Notes: a model not told the origin generated them from the letters alone. Shown: positions 25,962-34,852, counted from the stretch's first letter. The stretch is 64,000 nt of DNA from Kribbella sp. VKM Ac-2568 (GCF_004345365.1 NZ_SLVF01000006.1:496001-560000), one strand, 5' to 3'. A program made the numbers and translations.

Positions 25962-27136
25962 ACCGGGCCTACTACGGCTGGCTGGCAGGCGCGTCACTCT
26001 CGGCGTTCGGCGACACCGCGGTCTTCTTCGCCCTCGGTTGGGCGGCAGCCGGCCTCGGTCCGCACGTAGCCGGTCTGGTGCTGACCGGTTACACCCTGCC
26101 TCGCGCCGTACTCCTGCTCGCCGGTGGCGTCCTGGGCGACCGCTGGGGTCCACGCCGCCTCCTGCTCACCTGCTACCTCCTCCTCGCCGCGGTCGCCCTC
26201 TTCCTCGCCGGCGCAGTACACCTGATCGGTACCTCGGTGGCGCTGCTCCTGCTGACCGCATCCACCATCGGTACCGTCGACGCCTTCGCCCTCCCAGCGG
26301 CAGGCTCGTTCCCGCGCATCTTCGCCAGCGACGAGGAACTCCCCAGGGTGATGGCGCTCCGCACCTCCACTCAGCAGGTGGTCACCTTGCTCGGCGGGCC
26401 GGCAGGCGGGCTGCTCGTCGCGGCGGCGGGGCTGGTCGGTGCGCTGCTGGTCGACGCCTTCACCTTCCTCATCGCCTTCGCCTGTCTCGCCATCATCAAA
26501 CTGCCGCGCGAGACCGCACCCGAGCCGGCCGCCGGATCCGTGGTGAAGGAAGCACTCGATGGCATCCGCCTGGCCTGGACCGACCCCGTACTGAGTGCGC
26601 TGCTGCTGACCGTCGGTTTGATGGCGGCCTCCGTTCTCCCGGTGACTTCGTTGTGCGTGCCACTTCTTGCCCGCTCGAACGGCTGGGCCGCCTCGCAAGC
26701 GGGATTGGTGGTCGGGGCAACGGTCGCCGGTGGGCTGACGGTCACGCTGTTGGTCGCCCGGCTCGGGACGTTCGCCCAACCCGCACGGACCGCTGCGGTC
26801 GGTTGCCTGGTCGCTGCCACTGGAGTCACCGGTCTCTCGCTGGCGTCGTCCGCCTACCTAGCGGCACTGTTCGCGGCGGTCCAAGGCGTCGGTATCGGCA
26901 TCTTCACCTCGCACCTGGCGCCGCTCTTCGTCGCGAGCACGCCCCGGTCTCACCTGACCCGGCTGCAGTCGCTGCTAGCTCTCGCCCAGACTCTTCCGCT
27001 GATCGCCTCGACGAGCCTGCTCGGCCTGGTCGCCACAGCCGGCGTGCAGCTCGCAGTACTGGCTTCCGCCGCCGGTACTGCGCTCGCCGGGGCGACGCTG
27101 CTGGCGATGCCGCGAGCCACGGCGGCGGTCGCCTGA
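25958..27136 (+). CDS. MFS transporter (exporter type)
   Basis: A 392-residue, 12-segment transporter beginning VNRAYYGWLAGASLSAFGD. The loop motif GGVLGDRWGPRRLLL corresponds to motif A of MFS drug/metabolite exporters. It resembles the MFS_3/EntS-like exporters (NTWIDAxxxP region DAFALPAAGSFPRIF). The GTG start overlaps the MerR-clamp stop by 4 bp, so the regulator and pump are one translational unit, the usual arrangement of a regulator controlling its own efflux pump. Cargo is unknown. Confidence 0.85.
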   Translation: MNRAYYGWLAGASLSAFGDTAVFFALGWAAAGLGPHVAGLVLTGYTLPRAVLLLAGGVLGDRWGPRRLLLTCYLLLAAVALFLAGAVHLIGTSVALLLLTASTIGTVDAFALPAAGSFPRIFASDEELPRVMALRTSTQQVVTLLGGPAGGLLVAAAGLVGALLVDAFTFLIAFACLAIIKLPRETAPEPAAGSVVKEALDGIRLAWTDPVLSALLLTVGLMAASVLPVTSLCVPLLARSNGWAASQAGLVVGATVAGGLTVTLLVARLGTFAQPARTAAVGCLVAATGVTGLSLASSAYLAALFAAVQGVGIGIFTSHLAPLFVASTPRSHLTRLQSLLALAQTLPLIASTSLLGLVATAGVQLAVLASAAGTALAGATLLAMPRATAAVA

Positions 27137-27186
27137 CGAGACAAGGAGTATCAGGACGGCGGCCCTCCGACGAGACAGGGAGTATC
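27135..27186. repeat. 18-bp direct repeat pair after the MFS gene
   Basis: GACGAGACAAGGAGTATC at 27135-27152 and GACGAGACAGGGAGTATC at 27169-27186, one mismatch, 34-bp period. The first copy begins at the stop codon of the MFS gene. They lie upstream of the small ORF at 27258 and could bind a regulator or reflect a local duplication. Confidence 0.5.
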
Positions 27187-27257
27187 TTGAGGGATCGGAG
27201 TCGGTGGCGTCTCACTGTCGAGCGCCTGGAAGTCCCCGGTGTGACGAGGCGATGTCT

Positions 27258-27554
27258 ATGTCGTTCCCACTGTTCCTGCAGTCGTCCGCTGAGCAGTCCG
27301 GTCCGATCCGGCTGCGGCCAGCGGACATCACCCTCAACGCACTGTTCGCCGAGCTGACCGAAGCCCGATCCGCGAACCAGCTTGAGCGCGGAGCGCCCCG
27401 GCTGGGCACCGCCGGCGGCCGTCGCGCGGACCGCCTCCTGCAGAGTCTCGAGGCCTGCGCCGCTGCCCTCGAGGACCGCAACCTACCGATCCCCCCGTCC
27501 CTGCGAGACGAACTCCGCCTGCGCCGGAGCCTCCACGCCACCAGCCGCACCTGA
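27258..27554 (+). CDS. Small hypothetical protein (98 residues)
   Basis: A small protein that I do not recognise. It is rich in Leu, Arg and Ala and largely helical by eye (LNALFAELTEARSANQLERG, then RRADRLLQSLEACAAALEDR), with no membrane segment. ATG 27258 is favoured over 27252 because GAGG at 27246-27249 is correctly spaced only for the former. It follows the direct repeats at 27135-27186. Evidence that it is coding is the consistent GC-rich third position and ribosome site; confidence is moderate. Confidence 0.5.
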   Translation: MSFPLFLQSSAEQSGPIRLRPADITLNALFAELTEARSANQLERGAPRLGTAGGRRADRLLQSLEACAAALEDRNLPIPPSLRDELRLRRSLHATSRT

Positions 27555-27614
27555 ATCAGCGGGGAGGCGGCCGACGCGCAGTACCGGCGCCGGGGCGGCC
27601 TCCGCCGCGAGGTG

Positions 27615-28481
27615 TCAGTCGCCGGCTTCGAGGGCGGCGATGCGGGGAACAGTCGCGATCAGGGTCTGGACTGATTCGGGGGTCCAGGGCCCGGTCCGGA
27701 TGACGATGGCGTGCTCGATTCCGAGGGCTGCCTGGGTCTCGAAGCGGCGGACCAGGTCGTCGACGGTGTCATCGGGTTCGAGGCGGGTGGACAAGGTCTT
27801 CTCGACGGCGTCGTAGGGACGTCCGGCCTCGTCGCAGTGCCGACGGAGCACGTCCAGCTTGTGGCGGATGGTCTTGCCGCCGTCGGGGATGTCGAACAGG
27901 TTGCAGGCGTCCGCGGAGCGCGCGACCATCCGTAGCGTGCGTTGCTCGCCGACGCCGCCGATCAGCACCGGGGGCCGACGAGCCGGTCGCGGACTGCAGA
28001 TCGGGCCGCCGAGCTGGAAGTGCTCACCCTGATATGGCGAGGAGTCCCCGGAGAACATCCGGTCGGCGATCTCCAGGAGTTCCTGCAGTTGGTCGAACCG
28101 CTCCCCGGTCGGTCCCATCGGGATCCCCATCGCCTTGGCTTCGGCACCCTCCCAGCCGATACCGAGGCCGAACCAGGCGCGTCCGCCGGTGAAGGCGTCC
28201 AGGGTCGCGATCGCCTTCACCTGGACAGCCGGCGGCCGGAAGGTGATCGGCGAGACCAGCATGCCGAGGCGTGCCCGGCCGGTGATCGCCGACAGGTACC
28301 CGAGCATGCTGACGGCCTCGAACAGTTCGGCCTCGACGTGACTGGTCGGGTCGGCCTGCAGGAGGTGGTCCGGCACCCAGATCGTGTCGAGACCACCCTC
28401 ATCCGCCATCGTGGCCACCTGCCGCAGCCCGCCGACACCATCGGGCCAGGAGTGATCTGTGACGGTCAGACTGAGCTTCAT
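27615..28481 (-). CDS. LLM-class F420-dependent oxidoreductase
   Basis: A 288-residue (beta/alpha)8 protein of the luciferase-like monooxygenase family, F420 subgroup. It has LGMLVSPITFRPPAVQVKAIATLD and GRAWFGLGIGWEGAEAKAMG, hallmark strands of F420-dependent LLM enzymes, and RPPVLIGGVGEQRTLRMVAR near the C-terminus. ATG 28481 is preferred over an in-frame TTG nine bases earlier. It is divergent from a TetR gene with a palindromic site between them, suggesting TetR control. Substrate is unknown. Confidence 0.85.
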   Translation of the reverse strand: MKLSLTVTDHSWPDGVGGLRQVATMADEGGLDTIWVPDHLLQADPTSHVEAELFEAVSMLGYLSAITGRARLGMLVSPITFRPPAVQVKAIATLDAFTGGRAWFGLGIGWEGAEAKAMGIPMGPTGERFDQLQELLEIADRMFSGDSSPYQGEHFQLGGPICSPRPARRPPVLIGGVGEQRTLRMVARSADACNLFDIPDGGKTIRHKLDVLRRHCDEAGRPYDAVEKTLSTRLEPDDTVDDLVRRFETQAALGIEHAIVIRTGPWTPESVQTLIATVPRIAALEAGD

Positions 28482-28497
28482 AGCGTCCAATTCTTAG

Positions 28498-28521
28498 GGT
28501 GACTCTAGAATTATGGTCACC
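28498..28521. promoter_or_regulatory. Inverted repeat between LLM oxidoreductase and TetR gene
   Basis: GGTGAC at 28498-28503 and GTCACC at 28516-28521 form a perfect inverted repeat with a 12-bp centre (24 bp in all). It lies 17 bp upstream of the LLM start and 22 bp upstream of the TetR start, so one bound dimer could repress both genes. Confidence 0.6.
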
Positions 28522-28542
28522 GTAGCGCACTAGGCTGCGGGT

Positions 28543-29175
28543 GTGAACCGGACCGAGGTCTCCGGCCGCCCCGGCGGGCTGCGCGAGCAGAAGAAGCAGG
28601 AGACGCGCGAGCGGATCGCCGCGACCGCGCGCGCGCTCTTCCAGCAGCACGGGTACGACAGCATCACCGTCGCCCGGGTAGCGGTCGCCGCAGGGGTCTC
28701 CGAGGCCACCGTCTTCAACTACTTCCCGACGAAGGACGAGCTGTTCTTCGGCGGCGGGCTGGAGGAGTTCGAGGGGCGGACGCTGGCCGCGGTCCGCGAC
28801 CGGCGCGCGGGCGAGTCGGTGATCGCGGCCTTCCGTCGCTTCACCCTGCAGAACATTCGGCACGCGGCCGACCCGAAGGCCACCGAGCTCATCGTGACGG
28901 CTGCCCGGATCGTGGCCGGCAGCCCGACGCTGCAAGCCCGTGAACGCGAACTCGTCGCGACGACGACCGACTCCCTGGCCGCCCTGTTGCGCACGGAGGA
29001 CGTCGGCCGCCTCGAGGCCTGGGTGATCGCGAACGCGCTGATCGGCGTCCAGCGCGCCATCGTGGCCGAAGTACGCGCTGAAGTTCTCGCAGGCCGCCAC
29101 GGCGCCGCCCTCACCAACCGAGTACGCCGCCAGGCCGAGCGAGCCCTGAACCACCTCGAATCCGGGCTCGCCTGA
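28543..29175 (+). CDS. TetR-family transcriptional regulator
   Basis: A 210-residue regulator. The N-terminal helix-turn-helix reads ETRERIAATARALFQQHGY, then TVARVAVAAGVSEATVFNYF with the typical VFNYFPTKDEL end. The ligand domain is not assignable. The GTG at 28543 is the first codon compatible with the family. It is divergent from the LLM oxidoreductase and the intervening 24-bp inverted repeat is the likely operator. By analogy it would repress both genes until a ligand binds. Confidence 0.9.
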   Translation: MNRTEVSGRPGGLREQKKQETRERIAATARALFQQHGYDSITVARVAVAAGVSEATVFNYFPTKDELFFGGGLEEFEGRTLAAVRDRRAGESVIAAFRRFTLQNIRHAADPKATELIVTAARIVAGSPTLQARERELVATTTDSLAALLRTEDVGRLEAWVIANALIGVQRAIVAEVRAEVLAGRHGAALTNRVRRQAERALNHLESGLA

Positions 29176-29201
29176 GACGTGGGCATGGGGTCGCGTCGAG
29201 G

Positions 29202-29767
29202 ATGGACGGTGCCGCCGCGCCGGTGATGCCGTACAGCCCGCCGACGTACGAGAAGCAAGGCCAGGTACGCCGGTACGCCGGGCTGACGACCGGGGTCGTT
29301 CTGTTGCTGGCGGCAACTGGTTGTGTCGCGGTGCCGGAGAAGAACACCAGCCAGTCGCTCAGCCGAGCGGCGGTCACCCTGGCGGACGGGAAGGCCGTGG
29401 TCGAGCGGTACAACGAGGTCAACAACAAGGCGAACCAGGCGCGGGACGCCAAGCTCTCGGAGACGATCGAGGGCGACCCGACGCTCGCTCAGACCCGCGC
29501 GGGGTACCGGATCGACGGGAAGCTCGATGCGGCCGACAAGAAGAAGATCAAGCCGTTCACCTACACCAAGCCACAGATCGGCGCACCCGCGTTCAGCTCC
29601 TACCCGATGCGGTTCGTCGTCAGCTCGGGTGTCTCCGACGACCCGGAGAGTCAGCAGCTCGGCGTCTGGCAGCGGCTGAACGCCGGTACATCCCGCTGAA
29701 GGGTTCGACCGCCAAGACCCGCATCCTGTCCCTGGACGGCCAACTGGTAGGCGCGGGCGGTTCCTGA
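29202..29767 (+). pseudogene. Lipoprotein gene, apparently truncated and frameshifted
   Basis: The first frame (29202-29699, 165 residues) has a lipobox (LLLAATGC) and a soluble domain ending abruptly as LGVWQRLNAGTSR-stop. About 20 codons of protein-like sequence continue at once in the next frame and stop at 29767: PLKGSTAKTRILSLDGQLVG and a few more residues. The segment QQLGVWQR in related lipoproteins is, as far as I recall, followed by a long C-terminal part. The simplest reading is an internal deletion or frameshift near 29685-29695. If the first frame is functional, it is a short lipoprotein of unknown role. Confidence 0.55.
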
Positions 29768-29805
29768 CGCAACCACGTGCGAGGCTCGACCCGGAGGTGT
29801 GACCG

Positions 29806-30330
29806 ATGACTGAGGGTGGGCGTGCGGGTGATCTGGCTGCTGAGGGGGTGCCTGAGGCGGAGTTTCATCAGGGGATTGCGCAGCGGATGCCGCGTAAGGG
29901 CGTGGCCGGTGGGGCGTTGATCCGGAACGAGGACGGGTTGATCCTCTTTCTCGAGCCGACCTACAAGCCGACGCTCGACATTCCGGGTGGGATGGCGGAG
30001 CAGGACGAGTCGCCGTTGGAGGCTTGTCGTCGCGAGGTCCGGGAGGAGATCGGGCTGGAGCTGGAGATCGGTCCGTTGCTGGTGGTCGACTGGGTGCCGG
30101 CGATCGGAGTCTGGTTCGACGCGGTGAACTTCGTCTTCGACGGCGGTGTCCTCAGCAACGAGCAGATCCAGCAGCTGCGGATCGACCCGGTGGAGGCTCG
30201 CGGGAGTGAGTTCCTGACGCTCGGGCAGGCGAGCACCCGGCTGCGGCCGTCCATGGCGCGCCGGCTCGCCGCCGCCCAGGAAGCGGTCAGCCGCGGCGCG
30301 ACGCAGTACACGGAGTTCGGGCGTCTCTGA
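29806..30330 (+). CDS. NUDIX hydrolase
   Basis: A 174-residue protein with a complete Nudix box: G-G-M-A-E-Q-D-E-S at its start and REVREEIGL at its end, fitting Gx5Ex7REUxEExGU. The upstream strand is RKGVAGGALIRNEDGLILFL. The substrate-selecting parts outside the box are not diagnostic, so nucleoside diphosphate derivatives are the family-level guess. The ATG at 29806 follows GGAGG. It stands alone between the damaged lipoprotein gene and the epoxide hydrolase. Confidence 0.88.
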   Translation: MTEGGRAGDLAAEGVPEAEFHQGIAQRMPRKGVAGGALIRNEDGLILFLEPTYKPTLDIPGGMAEQDESPLEACRREVREEIGLELEIGPLLVVDWVPAIGVWFDAVNFVFDGGVLSNEQIQQLRIDPVEARGSEFLTLGQASTRLRPSMARRLAAAQEAVSRGATQYTEFGRL

Positions 30331-30413
30331 AAGTGGAAATTCGGTCGGCGCCGAAGGTAAGCCGGGATACGTTACGAGCTGGAAGGAACCCGCTGTCGAC
30401 AGGTAGAGGTGGC

Positions 30414-31640
30414 ATGGCTGAGAACGCTCGCTTCCCGTTGGAGCCGACCCCGATCCATGTTCCCGACGCGACGCTGGACGACCTCAGGGCGCGGCTCGAG
30501 CTCACCCGGTGGCCCGACGACGTGGGGAACGACGACTGGTTCTACGGGGTCGGCCGGACCTACCTCCAAGAGCTCGCCGAGTACTGGCTCCACCAGTACG
30601 ACTGGCGCAAGGCCGAGGCCGCGATCAACGCCTACGAGCACTACCAGGTGCATGTGGACGGCGTACCGGTGCACTTCCTGCGCAAGCCGGGAGTCGGCCC
30701 GGCGCCGACACCGTTGATCCTCAGTCACGGCTGGCCGTGGACCTTCTGGCACTGGTCGAGGGTGATCGACAAGCTCGCTGACCCCGCCGCCTTCGGGGGC
30801 GATCCGGCCGACGCGTTCGACGTGATCGTGCCGTCGCTGCCGGGCTTCGGGTTCTCCACCCCGCTGCCGAGGAACCCGGACATGAACTTCTGGAAGGTGG
30901 CCGACCTCTGGCACACCTTGATGACCGAGACCCTCGGCTACTCGAAGTACGCCGCAGCGGGGTGCGACGTCGGCGCGCTGGTGACCGGCCAGCTCGGCCA
31001 CAAGTACGCCGACGAGCTGCACGGCATCCACATCGGCTCGGGTCTGCGGCTCGACTTCTTCACCGGCGACCGGGCCTGGGACCTCAGCGGCGGCCGGCCG
31101 ATTCCCGAAGGGCTGCCAGAGGCCGTCCATGCGCAGGTCGTCGCGCTCGATCGCCGGTTCGCCGTTCACCTGGCCGCGCACGTCCTCGACCCCAGCACGC
31201 TCTCCTATGGACTGACCGACTCGCCTGTCGGCCTGCTCGCCTGGATCCTCGAGCGCTGGGAGCGATGGAGCGACGACCACGGCGACCTCGAGAGCGTCTT
31301 CAGCAAGGACGACCTGCTCACCCACGCGATGATCTTCTGGGTCAACAACGCGATCAGTACGTCGATCCGGTACTACGCGAACGCCAACCGCTACCCGTGG
31401 ACGCCGTCGCACGATCGCAAGCCGGTGATCGAGGCCCCGACCGGTATCACCTTCGTCGGCTACGAGAACCCGCCCGGCGTGACCACGGAGCAGCGCGTCG
31501 ACAGCTGGCTCGGCCTGCGTGAGGGCTGGTACAACCACGTCAACCTCACCGCCCACGATGCCGGCGGCCACTTCATCCCCTGGGAAGTTCCCGACGCCTG
31601 GGTGGACGATCTCCGCCGTACCTTCCGCACCCGCCGCTGA
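30414..31640 (+). CDS. Epoxide hydrolase (EHN domain plus alpha/beta hydrolase)
   Basis: A 408-residue enzyme. The N-terminal EHN region (TLDDLRARLELTRWPDDVGN, WLHQYDWRKAEAAINAYEHY) is typical of microsomal-type epoxide hydrolases. The hydrolase domain has the oxyanion motif SHGWPWT, the nucleophile aspartate in GCDVGALVTGQL and the catalytic histidine in AGGHFIPWE. The ATG at 30414 follows GAGG. It converts epoxides to diols, with xenobiotic or lipid epoxides as candidate substrates. No neighbour suggests a specific pathway. Confidence 0.88.
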   Translation: MAENARFPLEPTPIHVPDATLDDLRARLELTRWPDDVGNDDWFYGVGRTYLQELAEYWLHQYDWRKAEAAINAYEHYQVHVDGVPVHFLRKPGVGPAPTPLILSHGWPWTFWHWSRVIDKLADPAAFGGDPADAFDVIVPSLPGFGFSTPLPRNPDMNFWKVADLWHTLMTETLGYSKYAAAGCDVGALVTGQLGHKYADELHGIHIGSGLRLDFFTGDRAWDLSGGRPIPEGLPEAVHAQVVALDRRFAVHLAAHVLDPSTLSYGLTDSPVGLLAWILERWERWSDDHGDLESVFSKDDLLTHAMIFWVNNAISTSIRYYANANRYPWTPSHDRKPVIEAPTGITFVGYENPPGVTTEQRVDSWLGLREGWYNHVNLTAHDAGGHFIPWEVPDAWVDDLRRTFRTRR

Positions 31641-31737
31641 TCCGGGGAAGGAAAGCGGAGGTAAGCGGTTGCCGTAAGATAGTTCCGGCTGGTTGACTCC
31701 GGGGGTGAGGTTTTTCCCCCTTCGCCCGGGAGTACCA

Positions 31738-34275
31738 GTGGACATCACCCGTCGCCGCCTGCTTTCTTTCGTCCCCGCCGCCGCTCTGCTGACCGCGGTC
31801 AACCCCGCGCCCGCGAGCGCCACGTCTTCAGGAAGCACCACGAACCGAGGAGCCAGCGCAACCCGAGCCGCCGGTACCGCGCAGTTGCTGGCGAACCTCG
31901 TCGGCATCTTCGCGGGCACGCCCGAGTCCAACCAACGGCCCGAGGTGAAGGCCAAGCTCGCGGCCCTCGACCAAACCGCCCGGACCTGGCTGTCCGCGAT
32001 GGACCGGGCCCAGGCCGGAGAACTCTTCGCCGGTCTCCCTCTCGGCACAAGCGACCCGAACCTCAACGCGTCGTACCAGCACCTCTACGAGATCGCGCTG
32101 GCCACCCGGCGCCCCGGTCCGGCGTCGGACCTGCAGGGCAACGCGGCGATCCAGGCCAGGGTGATCGAGAAGCTGCGCTGGTTGCACGACAACTACTACG
32201 GCGACCAGTCGAAGGGGTACTACGGCAACTGGTTCACCTGGGAGATCGGCATCTCCACCCACGTCGGCAAGACCCTCGCGCTGCTCGACGCTCCCGCCGA
32301 TCTGATCAGCACGTACGTCGCGTCGATGGACGCGTACCTGCGCAACGGCAAGGACGGTGACGTCGACCTCGACTCCCGGTTCCACACCGGTGCGAACCTG
32401 TCCGACATCACCGCCAACCGGATCATCCAGGGCGCGCTGCTCGACGACGACGCGCGGATCCGCAAGGCGCTGCAGGACCAGTTCACGGTCTTCGCCACCA
32501 TCGACCCGTACAACCTCCAGCACGGCGTCACCGACGGGTACTACGCGGACGGCTCGTTCATCCAGCACGACTCGGTCGCGTACACCGGCTCGTACGGCAA
32601 GGGCCTGCTGACCAGGGTCGTCCAGACGGTGAAGACCCTCGACGGCACGGACTACGCGCAGTCCGGTGAGCTGGTGAAGGTGGTCCAGGGCTGGATCGAG
32701 GAAGGCTTCGCGCCGCTGATCTTCGAGGGCTGGATGACGGAGGTGGTCAAGGGCCGCGCGATTTCCCGCACCGCCACCGGGTACGACGATGTCGCCATCG
32801 TGGTCGAGGCGATCGTCGACCTCGCGGACTACGCGGAGCCGGCGGACGCCGCGCGGCTGAAGAGCTACGTGAAGTTCACCGCGCGCCCGACGCTCAACCC
32901 GAACAGCTTCGTCTCGCCGGTCAGCATCACCCGTTTCGCCGCTATCACCGCCGACCCGGCGATCGTGCCGGCCGACCTCAATCCGGCAGCCAGCAGCGTC
33001 GCCTTCAACGCGATGGATCGGAACGTGCATCGCCGGCCAGGGTTCGCGTTCGCCCTGTCGCGGAGCTCCGCCCGGATCAGCAAGTACGAGTACATGAGCG
33101 GCGAGAACCTGATGCCGTGGTTCCAGGGCGACGGGGCGTACTACCTCTACCTGAGCGGCCAGGACCAGACCCAGGCGTTCGGCGTCGACTACCTGACCAC
33201 AGTGTCGCCGTACGCGCTGGCCGGAGTCACCGCGCCGGTGGAGCAGCGCAGTACGATCCCGGAGCTGTACGGCACGGTGTACTACGACAACCCGGGGCAT
33301 CCGCTCAACTTCACCGCGTCGTCGGAATCGCAGAACAAGTACGTCTATTTCCCGGTCGGCACCAACCACTACTCCGGTGGCGCGACGCTCGGCCCGTACG
33401 GCGCGGCCGGGTGGATCCAGTCGAGCGATGTCGCGTACGCCGACCAGGACCTGCTCCCCCAGGACTTCGTCGTCTACCGCAACGCGGACGCCACCAAGTC
33501 CTGGTTCATGCTCGACGACGAGGTCGTCGTGCTCGCCGCGGGGATCGGCGACCAGGACCAGCGCGCGGTGACCACCTCGATCGACGCGCGCCTAGCGGCT
33601 CCGGCCGACCAGCTGACGATCAACGGAGTACTGCGGAACGGGCGCTCGTGGTCCGGTACCGGCGACGCCGACCTCAGATGGCTCCGCTATGCCAACACCA
33701 CCGCGGGTACGTCCCTCGGCTACTACTTCCTCCAGCCCAGCAAGGTCACCGTCGGCGTCGAACAGGTCACTCGCAGCCGCCGCGTGATCCGGACATCCAA
33801 CCCGGACACTTCTGTCACCAAGCAGATCTTCTCCCTGAGCCACCAGGCCCCAGGCCGTACTGCGCTCGCGTACGCGCTGGTGCCGAACGCCACGGAGGCC
33901 AAGCTGCGGTCCTACCTTTACGGGCGGCTGCTGGTGCTGGCCAACTCCACGCGAGTGCAGGCGATCCGCCACAGTGGCCTGGACCTGATTGCCGTCAACA
34001 CGTTCACCCCCGGGCATCACCAGGTCCTGGGGTTGAACGTCGACGGACCGGCGTCGGTGATCACCCGGCGGAACGCGGATGGCACCACCTCCATCGCCGT
34101 CTCGGACCCGACGATGTCGCGGGCCACGATCTCGGTCTTCGTGCTGGCCCGCCGGCTCACCAAGGTGACGGCCGATCCGGGCGTCACCGTCACGCACACC
34201 CTGGCCGGAACGCGTCTGACCTTCACCACCCACCACCTGCACGGCGCGTCGCTGACGGCAACCTTCAGGGGGTAG
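31738..34275 (+). CDS. Polysaccharide lyase family 8 (hyaluronate/chondroitin/xanthan lyase type)
   Basis: An 845-residue secreted lyase. The GTG start gives a Tat signal (DITRRRLLSFVPAAALL). The alpha/alpha toroid contains NWFTWEIG and the catalytic set of PL8: Asn220 in TGANLSD, His277 and Tyr286 in HDSVAYTGSYG. The C-terminal beta-sandwich domains follow from about 430. PL8 enzymes cleave uronic-acid-containing polysaccharides (hyaluronate, chondroitin, xanthan) by beta-elimination; the actual substrate cannot be told. It is not in an operon. A GGGAG lies 5 bases before the start. Confidence 0.9.
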   Translation: MDITRRRLLSFVPAAALLTAVNPAPASATSSGSTTNRGASATRAAGTAQLLANLVGIFAGTPESNQRPEVKAKLAALDQTARTWLSAMDRAQAGELFAGLPLGTSDPNLNASYQHLYEIALATRRPGPASDLQGNAAIQARVIEKLRWLHDNYYGDQSKGYYGNWFTWEIGISTHVGKTLALLDAPADLISTYVASMDAYLRNGKDGDVDLDSRFHTGANLSDITANRIIQGALLDDDARIRKALQDQFTVFATIDPYNLQHGVTDGYYADGSFIQHDSVAYTGSYGKGLLTRVVQTVKTLDGTDYAQSGELVKVVQGWIEEGFAPLIFEGWMTEVVKGRAISRTATGYDDVAIVVEAIVDLADYAEPADAARLKSYVKFTARPTLNPNSFVSPVSITRFAAITADPAIVPADLNPAASSVAFNAMDRNVHRRPGFAFALSRSSARISKYEYMSGENLMPWFQGDGAYYLYLSGQDQTQAFGVDYLTTVSPYALAGVTAPVEQRSTIPELYGTVYYDNPGHPLNFTASSESQNKYVYFPVGTNHYSGGATLGPYGAAGWIQSSDVAYADQDLLPQDFVVYRNADATKSWFMLDDEVVVLAAGIGDQDQRAVTTSIDARLAAPADQLTINGVLRNGRSWSGTGDADLRWLRYANTTAGTSLGYYFLQPSKVTVGVEQVTRSRRVIRTSNPDTSVTKQIFSLSHQAPGRTALAYALVPNATEAKLRSYLYGRLLVLANSTRVQAIRHSGLDLIAVNTFTPGHHQVLGLNVDGPASVITRRNADGTTSIAVSDPTMSRATISVFVLARRLTKVTADPGVTVTHTLAGTRLTFTTHHLHGASLTATFRG

Positions 34276-34490
34276 TGGAGTCCGATCCCGGCATCGATTC
34301 CGCATCGCCGGTCCGCGCCGGGGTGTCCGGCGGATGACGAGAGGCGGGGATAGGTGCCGATGGCACGGACCTCTGTCCCCGCAGGGATTCCGCGGTCTAC
34401 CCGTGGGCCGGTGACGCCGAACACCGCGGACCGACCGATGTTCGAATGGGGCCCGGAGAGGGCGTTGCGCGGTCCTGGCCGGCAAGTGAA
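34276..34490. other. Intergenic stretch without a gene
   Basis: About 215 bases between the PL8 stop and the tRNA terminator. I see no credible reading frame with a ribosome site, no tRNA-like fold and no clear operator. It is GC-rich and similar in composition to its surroundings. Confidence 0.5.
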
Positions 34491-34522
34491 AAGACGCCTG
34501 CTCCAGACTGGAGAGGCGCCTT
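34491..34522 (-). terminator. Terminator of the tRNA-Gly transcript
   Basis: On the minus strand this is a near-perfect hairpin (one mismatch, one bulge) beginning AAGGCGCCTCTCCAG and followed directly by TCTTTTC. It lies about 40 bases past the 3' end of tRNA-Gly. It is also correctly placed to block read-through in the other direction from the PL8 gene. Confidence 0.65.
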
Positions 34523-34562
34523 CTGCGCAGGTCAGAGGCATGTTCTGACCAGCGGTCCTGCG

Positions 34563-34636
34563 TGGAGCGGGTGACGAGAATCGAACTCGCACTGTCAGCT
34601 TGGGAAGCTGATGTTCTGCCATTGAACTACACCCGC
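34563..34636 (-). tRNA. tRNA-Gly(CCC)
   Basis: The minus strand folds as a cloverleaf: acceptor stem GCGGGTG/CACCCGC, D arm around GTTCAATGGCAGAAC, anticodon loop TTCCCAA with CCC at 34604-34602, and T arm GCGAGTTCGATTCTCGT. The discriminator base is T and CCA is encoded (34565-34563). Glycine tRNA beside dcd is a conserved arrangement in several actinobacteria. Confidence 0.95.
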
Positions 34637-34666
34637 GAGCGCCGGCCGGACCAGCGAACGAAGAGG

Positions 34667-34672
34667 ATCATA
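34667..34672 (-). promoter_or_regulatory. -10 element for tRNA-Gly
   Basis: TATGAT on the minus strand, 31 bases before the tRNA 5' end. It is the best -10 match nearby; the -35 region is poorly conserved (GCAAAC). Confidence 0.4.
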
Positions 34673-34774
34673 CCCGGTCATCGGTGCGGTTTGCACGGGG
34701 GGTGAGCGGGCAACTTTCCACAAAGGCACGCCGAGGACTGGGCATGCTGCTCATCTTCTGGCAGATTAGAACGC

Positions 34775-34852
34775 GTTGCCGGGGGCAACATTTGGAACGC
34801 AACGTGAGGATGCGGTCCTTGCCGGGACCGGACAAGATGGTTGCGGGGCAAC
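34775..34852. promoter_or_regulatory. Two GTTGC/GCAAC inverted repeats upstream of the MarR gene
   Basis: GTTGCCGGGGGCAAC (34775-34789) and GTTGCGGGGCAAC (34840-34852), with a further GCAAC half-site at about 34799. The second ends 6 bases before the ribosome site of the MarR gene at 34869. Likely autoregulatory operators, unproven. Confidence 0.5.
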
